Source: an uncultured Clostridia bacterium
Lineage (GTDB): Bacteria; Bacillota; Clostridia; TANB77; CAG-508
Assembly (NCBI GenBank): GCA_934154515.1
Contig: CAKPGD010000033.1
Span: forward strand, 1 to 13,546
DNA: 13,546 nucleotides
Direction: 5' to 3'
A program made the position numbers and the translations under genes. Position 1 is the stretch's first letter. Each line of letters opens with the position of its first letter. A model generated the notes under the pieces. It was given only the letters and a program-made list of their open reading frames with translations, did no database searches and was not told the origin of the DNA. Below, piece by piece: positions 1-7,400 of this stretch.

Positions 1-26
1 TCCGTCCAGCACTATATATAAAATAG
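1..26 (+). CDS. C-terminal tail of a paralogous FGE-domain (possible DGR target) protein, partial
   Basis: The first bases read, in frame, F-R-P-A-L-Y-I-K followed by a TAG stop at 24-26. The only complete FGE-domain protein in the window ends G-F-R-V-V-L-Y-I-K-TAG at 1779-1808. The shared F-R-x-x-L-Y-I-K-stop ending, on the same strand directly upstream, suggests the last codons of a tandem paralogue whose body lies left of the window. FGE-like lectin-fold domains typically finish with a G-F-R strand, which fits. Only eight residues are visible, so chance similarity cannot be excluded. A terminator hairpin at 99-141 follows, as expected after a real gene end. Confidence 0.6.
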
Positions 27-98
27 ACAGAAAAATATATAAAAGAGAATACAAAAATAAAATTTAGAAACAAAAAATTACAATTATGATAAATATAG

Positions 99-141
99 AA
101 AACTCATACTATGATAAATATTAAAATAGTATGAGTTTTTT
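99..141 (+). terminator. Rho-independent terminator after the upstream paralogue
   Basis: AACTCATACTAT (101-112) pairs perfectly with ATAGTATGAGTT (126-137), and flanking A-T pairs extend the stem to about 14 bp around a 13-nt loop. The right arm runs into six T residues (136-141). It separates the upstream gene from the promoter at 293, so the two FGE-type genes are probably transcribed separately. Confidence 0.8.
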
Positions 142-292
142 AGTTAAACAATTATATATTATATAATATTAATTATGCTAATCTTTAAATATCTTTGGAT
201 AATTCTATATAAATCCCTACAAATATAAAAAATAGAAAAAACAACAAAAATATACAAAAATAGCAGAAAGTATTTTTTCGAAGAAAAACTTA

Positions 293-321
293 TTGACTTA
301 ACAAATATTTAATAGTAAAAT
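293..321 (+). promoter_or_regulatory. Putative sigma-A promoter of the FGE-domain gene
   Basis: TTGACT (293-298) and TAAAAT (316-321) are separated by 17 nt, close to the TTGACA/TATAAT consensus. A transcript starting near 328 would have an AT-rich leader of about 130 nt before the ATG at 459. In such AT-rich DNA a -10 match is weak evidence; the near-perfect -35 at ideal spacing is the main support. Confidence 0.5.
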
Positions 322-458
322 GATATAAAATAAGTAGTAACTTAGTTACATAATAAATGAGAATATTCAAAAAAGATAAAAAAAGAACAAGCTAAAGATG
401 AATAAATATGTAACAAAAAGAGAAAAATAAAACAAAAGAAGGAGATAAAAGAATAAAT

Positions 459-1808
459 ATGAATAAAAGTGTAGTCAAAAATCCAAAAGCTATAACATTA
501 ATAAGTCTAATAGTAACAATAATAATATTAATAATACTAGCAGGAATAACAATAAGTGCAACAATAGGAAATAATGGGATAATAACAAAAGCAAGAGAAG
601 CAAGAAATTTATATATAAATGCACAGGAAGAAGAACAAGTAAGACTAAATGAACTTGCAGAACAATTAGCAAATGGAGAGACAGGAAGTGACGGAAACAA
701 ATTACCGGAAAATACAAAAGATACAGAAGCAGGAACAGAAGTTGCGTTAGAGCCAGGTTGGGGTACAGAAAATGTAAATTATATAAAAACAAGTGATGGT
801 ACAGAGGCAAAAAACGTAACAAAAGTATCAACTGTATATGCAGTAGCAGTAGGAGATGGAGAAACTGTACCAGTGCCAAAAGGTTTTTATTATGTAGGTG
901 GAAATTTTGATAATGGAGTAATAATATCAGATAATAAAGCAGACAAATATGATGGAACAACTGATAAGACAACATATGAATATACAACAAGTTTACAAGG
1001 AAATCAATTTGTATGGATTCCTTGCAGTAGAAGTGCATATACAAAAACATCTTGGGGAAAACAAAATGCAGAATGGGATACAACAACGCCAAAATCAGAA
1101 TTAACACAAATAGAAAAATATGGTGGATTTTATGTGGGAAGATATGAAGCAGGACTTGCAAGTACAATTACAGAATTTACAACAAACCAAACGCATACAG
1201 GTTCAAATCAAGTGTATAACAAAGATGGAGTTCCGCAAAGTAAAGCAGGAATAATACCTTGGATGTTTATAGATTGGACACACGCAAAATCAAACGCCGA
1301 AAGTATGTATAACAATAATTATGTAAGTAGTGGAATAATAACAGGAACACAATGGGATGTAATATTAAATAAAATGAAAGATAAAGCAGGTTTATCTGAA
1401 TCTGATATAACAAATAGTAGTTCATGGGGAAACTATAAAAATACATCAATATCATATAATGGAAGAAAAACAACAGCATATAAAAATAGTTCAAATTGGA
1501 TATTACCACCTTTTGGAAGTGTGGATTCCGGAAAAACTTCAACATATACAGATGATAATCATGGAGATTTATTAACAACAGGTGCGAGTGCTACAACACA
1601 ACAATATCATATATTTGATATTGCAGGAAACTTATGGGAATGGACAGAAGAAGATTCACATAGTGCAATCAGCGGACAGCGACGTGTGTCTCGTGGTGGC
1701 AGTTCAGTTAGAGCTTCTAGTGATTTTCCTGCGTGCTACCGTGATTATTTTGATGTTAGCTATACTGCTACTCAAGTTGGTTTCCGAGTAGTACTTTATA
1801 TCAAGTAG
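459..1808 (+). CDS. Prepilin-like, FGE/SUMF1-domain surface protein; probable DGR variable protein
   Basis: A 449-residue protein of unassigned function. Residues 10-33 (K-A-I-T-L-I-S-L-I-V-T... then an Ile/Leu-rich run to about 28) resemble a type IV prepilin N-terminus. Ala11 replaces the usual Gly before the cleavage point and Ser16 stands where pilins carry Glu5. A charged helical stretch follows (about 45-70), as in pilin stalks. From about 135 the sequence matches the FGE-sulfatase (C-type-lectin-like) fold: YGGFYVGRYEAG (221-232), a W-E-W-T motif (393-396), R-G-G-S-S (412-416) and G-F-R (441-443). It is unlikely to be a true formylglycine-generating enzyme. The family fold is often used as a ligand-binding scaffold and as a DGR target. 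The last 36-42 codons have aberrant codon use (separate entry). I infer a secreted or surface-displayed binding protein. Ribosome binding site GAAGGAG at 438-444 with a longish 14-nt spacer; no better start is in frame. Confidence 0.85.
   Translation: MNKSVVKNPKAITLISLIVTIIILIILAGITISATIGNNGIITKAREARNLYINAQEEEQVRLNELAEQLANGETGSDGNKLPENTKDTEAGTEVALEPGWGTENVNYIKTSDGTEAKNVTKVSTVYAVAVGDGETVPVPKGFYYVGGNFDNGVIISDNKADKYDGTTDKTTYEYTTSLQGNQFVWIPCSRSAYTKTSWGKQNAEWDTTTPKSELTQIEKYGGFYVGRYEAGLASTITEFTTNQTHTGSNQVYNKDGVPQSKAGIIPWMFIDWTHAKSNAESMYNNNYVSSGIITGTQWDVILNKMKDKAGLSESDITNSSSWGNYKNTSISYNGRKTTAYKNSSNWILPPFGSVDSGKTSTYTDDNHGDLLTTGASATTQQYHIFDIAGNLWEWTEEDSHSAISGQRRVSRGGSSVRASSDFPACYRDYFDVSYTATQVGFRVVLYIK
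1680..1787 (+). other. Candidate DGR variable region at the 3' end of the FGE gene
   Basis: In these 36 codons only five end in A, whereas most codons elsewhere in the gene do. Arg is CGT/CGA five times and AGA once, whereas AGA prevails upstream. Between 1719 and 1772 nearly every codon is NNY (GAT, TTT, TGC, TAC, GAT, TAT, TTT, GAT, GTT, AGC, TAT, ACT, GCT, ACT). All of these can arise from AAT or AAC by changing only adenines, which is the signature of adenine-directed DGR mutagenesis. The segment encodes the R-G-G-S...G-F-R part of the lectin fold, where known DGRs diversify ligand-contact residues. The template repeat and reverse transcriptase are not in the window, so an imported segment with foreign codon use is the alternative. 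Confidence 0.55.
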
Positions 1809-1824
1809 AATTGAATGATTAAAA

Positions 1825-1864
1825 GTGATACATTAAAAATCACAATAACTGTGACTATGTATAC
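1825..1864 (+). other. Nested imperfect hairpin just after the FGE gene
   Basis: TCACA (1840-1844) pairs with TGTGA (1850-1854) around a 5-nt loop. Outside it, ATACAT (1828-1833) pairs with ATGTAT (1857-1862), with a small internal loop. It begins 17 bases after the stop codon and has no T-tract, so it is not a classic terminator. Some DGRs need a hairpin or cruciform just downstream of the variable region, but those are usually more GC-rich, so the link is speculative. Confidence 0.3.
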
Positions 1865-1904
1865 AAAAAAATCCGGAAAAATCCATAAAAAATCACAAAA
1901 ACAC

Positions 1905-1932
1905 TTGTAATTTCTGGAAAAGGTGGTATAAT
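1905..1932 (+). promoter_or_regulatory. Promoter of the rimP-nusA-infB operon
   Basis: TTGTAA (1905-1910), a 16-nt spacer and a perfect TATAAT (1927-1932) preceded by TGG (1924-1926), giving an extended -10. Transcription would start near 1939, placing the hairpin at 1962-1988 in the leader. It is the best promoter match between the FGE gene and rimP. Confidence 0.7.
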
Positions 1933-1961
1933 ATAAAAAGTAAAACAATATGAACTTTAGC

Positions 1962-1988
1962 AAAGAGCGGAAACAAATTCCGCTCTTT
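1962..1988 (+). promoter_or_regulatory. Leader hairpin upstream of rimP, possible NusA-responsive attenuator
   Basis: AAAGAGCGGAA (1962-1972) pairs perfectly over 11 bp with TTCCGCTCTTT (1978-1988) around a 5-nt loop. Three T residues end the stem and the following TTAATTAATG is a broken U-tract, so on its own it would terminate weakly. The ribosome binding site of rimP lies 10 bases downstream. Weak intrinsic terminators with interrupted U-tracts are the type stimulated by NusA, and the nusA operon of Bacillus subtilis is known to be autoregulated by NusA-dependent termination in its leader. A similar role here is inferred. Confidence 0.55.
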
Positions 1989-2012
1989 AATTAATGTAAA
2001 GGGGGACTAATA

Positions 2013-2474
2013 TTGGCAAGTATAGAAGAAAGAGTAGAAAGTTTAGTAAAAAACAAAGTAGAAGAACTTGGCTATAAACTATATGATGTGCAATATGCTA
2101 AAGAAGGAAAAGAATACTTTTTAAGAATATTTATAGATAAAGAAGAAGGCATAGACTTAAATGACTGTGAAAAAGTAAGTGACACAATAAATCCTATTTT
2201 AGATGAAGCAGATTATATTAAAGAACAATACTTCTTAGAAGTATCTTCTCCGGGAATAGAAAGAGTGCTAAGAAAAGACGAACACTTAGAAGATTCAATT
2301 GGAAAAGAAATAGAAGTAAAACTATTTAAACCATTAGAAGGAAAAAAAGAATTTGTGGGAATTCTAAAAAAGTATAATGAAGAAAATATAACAATAGATG
2401 TAACAGAAAGTAATGAAGAAATTAATATAGATAGAAAAAATATTTCAATAATGAAATTAAAATATAATTGGTAA
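2013..2474 (+). CDS. rimP: Ribosome maturation factor RimP
   Basis: 153 residues, the normal family length. RimP binds the nascent 30S subunit and helps assemble the S12-containing region of 16S rRNA. The N-terminal alpha/beta domain (about 1-82) ends in the hallmark L-E-V-S-S-P-G-I-E-R-V-L (75-86). The C-terminal part (about 90-153) is the small SH3-like barrel. The start is TTG at 2013, supported by AAAGGGGG (1998-2005) with a 7-nt spacer; no ATG is nearby in frame. First gene of the operon, with nusA 36 bases after its stop, as in most Firmicutes. Confidence 0.95.
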   Translation: MASIEERVESLVKNKVEELGYKLYDVQYAKEGKEYFLRIFIDKEEGIDLNDCEKVSDTINPILDEADYIKEQYFLEVSSPGIERVLRKDEHLEDSIGKEIEVKLFKPLEGKKEFVGILKKYNEENITIDVTESNEEINIDRKNISIMKLKYNW

Positions 2475-2510
2475 AGAAAATTATAAATTATAAAAGGGAG
2501 GAATAAAAAA

Positions 2511-3806
2511 ATGAAGAAAAAAATAATAAAAGCAAATGAACCAGCAATAGACAGTACAGAATTAATATTAGCAATGGAGGAATTAGAAAAAGAAAACGGA
2601 ATAAAGAAAGATGAAATGCTAGAAACTATCGAAACAGCATTAGTAACAGCATATAAAAGAAATTATGACTGTGAAGATGAAAATGTAAAAATTACAATGG
2701 ACAGACAAACAGGAGAAATCCATGTTTATATGCAAAAAGAAGTTGTAGAAGAAGTAGAAAATGAAAAAACACAAATATCTTTAGAAGATGCAAAAAAAAT
2801 AGACAAAAAATACAAAGAAGGAGACATCATAGAAAACGAATTAGTACCAAAGAATTTTGGTAGAATAGCAGCAGGAACAGCAAAACAAGTTATTATTCAA
2901 AAAATAAGAGAAGCATCTCGTGAATTCTTATATAATGAATTCAATGAAAGAAAAGGCGAAATTGTTTCAGGTATAGTACAAAAAGCAGATGGAGGAATAG
3001 TCGTAGTAGACCTTGGAAGACTTGAAGGAATTATGCCAGTAAAAGAACAAATACCTACAGAAAAATATCATGTAAATGATAAAATAAGAGCTTGTATAAT
3101 AGGCGTAGAAAAAGGACTAAAAGGAAGCACACAAGTAATAATATCAAGAAGTCATAATGATTTTGTAAGAAAATTATTTGAATTAGAAATTCCAGAAATA
3201 TATGAAGGATTAATAGAAATTAAGAGTGTATCAAGAGATGCAGGAAATAGATGTAAAGTTGCTGTATATTCAGCAAATGAAAATATAGACCCAGTAGGTT
3301 CTTGTGTAGGACCAAAAGGAATTCGTATTCAAAATATTATAAATGAATTAAATGGAGAAAAAATAGATGTTATAGAATGGAATGAAGACCCAGCAATATA
3401 TATTTCTTCAGCATTACTTCCAGCACAAGTAATGGCAGTAGATGTAAAAGAAGACGAACACTTTGCACAAGTAATAGTTCCAGACGATCAATTATCTCTA
3501 GCAATTGGTAAAGCAGGTCAAAATGCAAGATTAGCAGCAAGACTTACAAATTGGAAAATAGATATTAAGAGTGAGACACAATTTAGAGAAATGATAGCTT
3601 CTATGCAAAACGCAGAAAATGAAACATTAACAGACTCAGAAGAATATAATGAAGAAGATAATACAGAAAATAGCCAAGAAATAAATGAAGAAGATATTAA
3701 AAAATTAGAAAAAGTAGTAGAAGAAGCAGAAGCTGAAGTCGAAGAAGTAGAAGAAAAACCAAAAGCAAAAAGAGGAAGAAAGAAAAAGACAGAAGAAGCA
3801 GAATAA
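2511..3806 (+). CDS. nusA: Transcription termination/antitermination factor NusA
   Basis: 431 residues. NusA binds RNA polymerase and nascent RNA and modulates pausing, intrinsic termination and antitermination. The polymerase-binding N-terminal domain spans about 15-145. The S1 domain (about 148-215) contains V-D-L-G-R-L-E-G-I-M-P. KH1 carries G-S-C-V-G-P-K-G-I-R (263-272) and KH2 carries L-A-I-G-K-A-G-Q-N-A-R (330-340). The protein is longer than typical Firmicute NusA (about 350-390 residues) because of about 14 extra N-terminal residues and a 60-70-residue acidic tail (about 365-431). The tail is Glu-rich and ends with a basic K-R-G-R-K-K-K cluster (420-426). ATG at 2511 is set by AGGGAGG (2495-2501). 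It may regulate its own operon through the leader hairpin. Confidence 0.97.
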   Translation: MKKKIIKANEPAIDSTELILAMEELEKENGIKKDEMLETIETALVTAYKRNYDCEDENVKITMDRQTGEIHVYMQKEVVEEVENEKTQISLEDAKKIDKKYKEGDIIENELVPKNFGRIAAGTAKQVIIQKIREASREFLYNEFNERKGEIVSGIVQKADGGIVVVDLGRLEGIMPVKEQIPTEKYHVNDKIRACIIGVEKGLKGSTQVIISRSHNDFVRKLFELEIPEIYEGLIEIKSVSRDAGNRCKVAVYSANENIDPVGSCVGPKGIRIQNIINELNGEKIDVIEWNEDPAIYISSALLPAQVMAVDVKEDEHFAQVIVPDDQLSLAIGKAGQNARLAARLTNWKIDIKSETQFREMIASMQNAENETLTDSEEYNEEDNTENSQEINEEDIKKLEKVVEEAEAEVEEVEEKPKAKRGRKKKTEEAE

Positions 3807-3858
3807 TTTAGGACATGATTACTAAAAAAATGAATACAATAAATAAGGAGTGAATATT

Positions 3859-4116
3859 TTGAAAGACTTACCAAAGCGTACATGCATAGGATGCGGTGAA
3901 GTTAAATTAAAAAAAGACTTAATTAGAATTGTAAAAAATAAAGAAGGAGAAATTTCTATAGATAGAACTGGAAAAGCAAATGGAAGAGGAGCATATTTAT
4001 GTGATAATATAGAATGCTTAGAAAAAGCTATTAAAACTAAGAAATTAGAAAGAAGTTTCGAAATGCAAATTAATTCAGAAATATATGATGAATTAAGAAA
4101 TACAATGAAAAAATAA
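3859..4116 (+). CDS. ylxR: YlxR-family RNA-binding protein
   Basis: 85 residues from the start chosen here. YlxR (DUF448) proteins are small RNA-binding proteins encoded between nusA and infB; some have been reported to act on RNase P or on transcription. Visible hallmarks are P-K-R-T-C-I-G-C (5-12) and G-K-A-N-G-R-G-A-Y-L-C (38-48), with Cys9, Cys12, Cys48 and Cys53 as a possible metal or structural set. I use TTG at 3859, because AAGGAG (3845-3850) then has an 8-nt spacer. The longer frame from GTG at 3850 would begin inside the ribosome binding site. The 3' end overlaps the ribosome binding site of the next gene. Confidence 0.92.
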   Translation: MKDLPKRTCIGCGEVKLKKDLIRIVKNKEGEISIDRTGKANGRGAYLCDNIECLEKAIKTKKLERSFEMQINSEIYDELRNTMKK

Positions 4117-4128
4117 GGAGTTAAAAAT

Positions 4129-4449
4129 TTGGAACAAAATAAAGTATATAGATTATTAGGATTAGCAATGAAAGCTGGAAAGCTAAGCTTTGGTATGGAA
4201 AGTGTAATAGATACTATTCAAAAAAGAAAAGCTAAACTTGTAATAGTAGCACAAGATGCTGCAGATAGAACAAAGAAAAATGTAAAGCAAGTAGCAGACG
4301 AAAAAAAAGTAGCTTTCAGAATATATGGAGCTATTGAAGAAATTAGTAAAAGTATAGGAAAAGAAAATAAAGCAGTAATTGTTGTTAAAGATAATAATTT
4401 TGTAGAAGGAATTTTAAAAATAATTGATGGGGGTGAAACTATTGGGTAA
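4129..4449 (+). CDS. ylxQ: L7Ae/L30e-family ribosomal-type protein YlxQ
   Basis: 106 residues with the L7Ae/L30e/S12e/Gadd45 fold, a family that binds kink-turn RNA. The opening L-L-G-L-A-M-K-A-G-K-L-S-F-G (9-22) is typical of YlxQ/RplGA, and the later V-I-V-A-Q-D-A-A-D (38-46) fits the core strand and helix. Its precise cellular role is not established. TTG at 4129 follows AAGGAG (4115-4120) with an 8-nt spacer. That ribosome binding site overlaps the ylxR stop, and the ylxQ stop lies 8 bases inside infB, so ylxR, ylxQ and infB are probably translationally coupled. Confidence 0.92.
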   Translation: MEQNKVYRLLGLAMKAGKLSFGMESVIDTIQKRKAKLVIVAQDAADRTKKNVKQVADEKKVAFRIYGAIEEISKSIGKENKAVIVVKDNNFVEGILKIIDGGETIG

Positions 4450-7400
4450 GATTAAAATACATGAACTAGCAAAAGACTTAAATCTAACCAGTAAAGAAGT
4501 AATAGAAAAGGCAAATGAATTAGGAATTGAAGCTAAAACACATATGAGTGGAATAGATGAAAAAGATGCTGAAAAAATAAGAAATTCATATGGTAAAAAA
4601 TTAGAAAACAAATCAGAAAATAAAACAGATAGCAAATCAAAAAGTAATAAGACAAAAAGTGAAGTAAAAGCAAAAAAAGAAGAAAAGAAAGAAGCTCCAG
4701 TTATAATAAGAAGAGAAGTTATAATAACTGAAGAAGAGAAAAAAGAAAATAAAAATAAGCAAGCAGAGCAAAAATCTAAACAAGTTGGATTTGTAGAAAG
4801 AAACAAAAATGCAGACTATAATATTGTTTATAGAAATAAGCCTACAAAACCAATGACTGTAAGTGAATTATTTGGACTTGGAAAGAAAGAAGAACCAAAG
4901 AAGGAAGAGAAAACAGAAAAAGTAGAAAAGATAGAAAAAGCAGAGATTGAGAAAGAGGACGTTGAAAAGAAAGAAGAAATGGTAGAAACAATTAAAGAAA
5001 AGAAAGTAGAAACAAAAATAGAAGACGTAACAAATAAAGCAAATAGAGAAAATAGAGAAAATCGTATTCATAAAGATTTTCAAAATAAAAATAGAGAAAA
5101 CTTCCAAAATAGAAACGATAATAGAAATGATAATAGAAATGATAATAGAAATGACGGAAGATTCCAAAATCGTAATAACGAAAAAGGTAATTTCCAAAAT
5201 AGAAATAACAGAGATAATAGAGACAATCGTAATGGTGATAAAAATAATTTCCAAAGAAGAGACCAAGATAAATTCCAAGGTAGAAATAATGGTAATTTCA
5301 AAAATAATCAAAACCGTGGAAACTTTAATAATAGAGAAAGAAGACCTTTAGACGAAAAAGGTATAGACAAAAATATTAAAGATATTATGGCAGTCGATGT
5401 TGTAGAAAAAGAAAATCAAAGAGATTTCAGTTCACGTGCAATAGATAAAGTAAAAAATGAAAGAATGGAAGAAAGAGCGGCTGGGAACAATACTAAAAAG
5501 CAAAATAAAAACAAAAAAAGTGGAAGATTTAGTGAAGACTTTGATGGAGGAAAACTAAAGGGATTAAAACAAGTAGATAGACTATCAAATATGTTTGATG
5601 ACCAAGAAGGCGGAATGTTAGATTATTATGATTTAACAACAGCAAGAGGAAAGAGAAACAAGAAAAAAGCAAATAAAAATGATGAAGATAGAAAACAAAA
5701 AATCTTCCAATTAACAGAAATATCTATTCCAGAAACAATAACAGTAAAAGACTTAGCTACAGAACTTAAGAAAACATCTGCAGAAGTTATTAAAAAATTA
5801 TTTGCATTAGGAATGATGGTTACAATAAATAATGATATAGACTTTGATACAGCCTATTTAGTAGCTCAAGAATTTGGAGTAACTGCTAAAAAGAAACAAG
5901 AAGTTAAAGAAGAAGATATACTATTTGATGATTCAGAAGACAAGGAAGAAGAATTAAAAGAAAGACCACCAGTAGTTGTTGTAATGGGACACGTAGACCA
6001 TGGTAAAACATCACTTCTAGATGCTATTAGAGAAACTAATGTAATAGAAGGAGAAGCAGGTGGAATTACTCAAGCAATAGGTGCATACAAAGTAGAAATA
6101 AATGGAAGAGAAATAACATTCTTAGATACACCAGGACATGAAGCTTTCACAAGTATGCGTGCAAGAGGTGCACAAATAACAGATATTGCAATATTAGTTG
6201 TAGCTGCAAATGATGGGGTTATGCCTCAAACAGTAGAAGCAATAAACCATGCTAAAGCAGCAGGAATACCAATTATAGTAGCTGTAAATAAAATAGATTT
6301 ACCAGAAGCTAACGTAGATAAAGTAAAACAAGAATTAATGAAATACGAATTAGTACCAGAAGAATGGGGTGGAGATACAATTTATGTTCCAATCTCAGCT
6401 AAAAAACGTATAAACATTGATGAACTACTTGAAATGGTATTACTACAAGCAGATGTATTAGAATTAAAAGCAAACCCTAATAAACAAGCAAAAGGTGTTG
6501 TAATAGAAGCGAGACTAGATAAAGCAAAAGGTCCAATAGCTTCAATGCTTGTACAAAGAGGTAGCTTAGACGTTGGAGATACAATAGTTGTTGGTTCTAG
6601 TATAGGTAGAATAAGAGCAATGAAAAATGACAAAGGTCAAAGAGTTAAATCAGCAGGACCTTCTACACCAGTAGAAATAATGGGATTAACAGAAGTTCCA
6701 GAATCAGGAGATATATTCTACGAAGTAAAAGATGAAAAAATGGCTAAACATTTAATAGAAAGAAGAAAACGTCAAGCAAGAGAAAAATCTATAAATGCAA
6801 TACAAAAAGTAACATTAGATAACTTATTCACACAAATGGAACAAGGAAACTTAAAACATCTAAATATTATAGTAAAAGCAGATGTACAAGGAAGTGCAGA
6901 AGCTTTAAAACAATCATTAGAAAAATTATCTGATGAAGAAGTAAATGTAAGAGTAATACACTCAGCAACAGGTGCAGTTACAGAATCTGATGTAAACTTA
7001 GCTCAAGTTGCAAATGCAATAATAATAGCATTTAATGTAAGACCAGTAACAACAGCAAAAGCATTAGCTGAAAGAGACGAAGTAGAAATAAAACAATACT
7101 CAGTAATTTACCAAGCAATAGATGATGTAAAAGCAGCTATGAAAGGTATGTTAGATCCAATTTACGAAGAAAAAGTAATAGGAAATGTAGAGGTAAGGCA
7201 AGTGTTTAAAGTATCTAATGTTGGAACAATAGCAGGAGCATACGTATTAGAAGGTAAAATAGAAAGAAATGCAGGAGTAAGAGTTTTACGTGATAATGTA
7301 GTTATTCATGAAGGAAAACTAGTATCATTAAAACGTTTCAAAGACGACGTAAAAGAAGTAGCTAAAGGATATGAATGCGGTATGCAAATAGAAAACTATA

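Larger units (their letters stand above)
27..458. other. AT-rich intergenic region between the two FGE-type genes
   Basis: This 432-base gap holds a terminator (99-141) for the upstream gene and a promoter (293-321) for the downstream one. A GAAGGAG ribosome binding site at 438-444 precedes the ATG at 459. A tiny GTAAC/GTTAC hairpin (337-349) lies just after the promoter. I see no gene, no tRNA and no retroelement template repeat in it. A 10-codon ATG reading frame at 398-430 has no ribosome binding site. Confidence 0.6.

Noticed and set aside
398..430. 10-codon frame before the FGE gene, possible leader peptide
   Set aside because: No ribosome binding site and no attenuator hairpin after it; short frames are expected by chance in AT-rich DNA.
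490..1167. Long minus-strand open frame opposite the FGE gene, and similar minus-strand frames elsewhere
   Set aside because: They mirror A-rich coding DNA, giving Leu/Phe/Ile-rich proteins with no ribosome binding sites or recognisable domains, and lie opposite well-supported genes.
3850..3858. GTG at 3850 as the ylxR start
   Set aside because: The G is the last base of the AAGGAG ribosome binding site; TTG at 3859 has ideal spacing and a family-like N-terminus.
4424..4441. TTG 4424, ATG 4427 or GTG 4433 as the infB start
   Set aside because: They lie upstream of or inside the GGGGGTGA ribosome binding site; TTG at 4442 gives the usual IF-2 N-terminus.
5127..5351. 74-codon plus-strand frame inside infB
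   Set aside because: It is the out-of-frame reading of the Asn/Arg repeat tract of IF-2.
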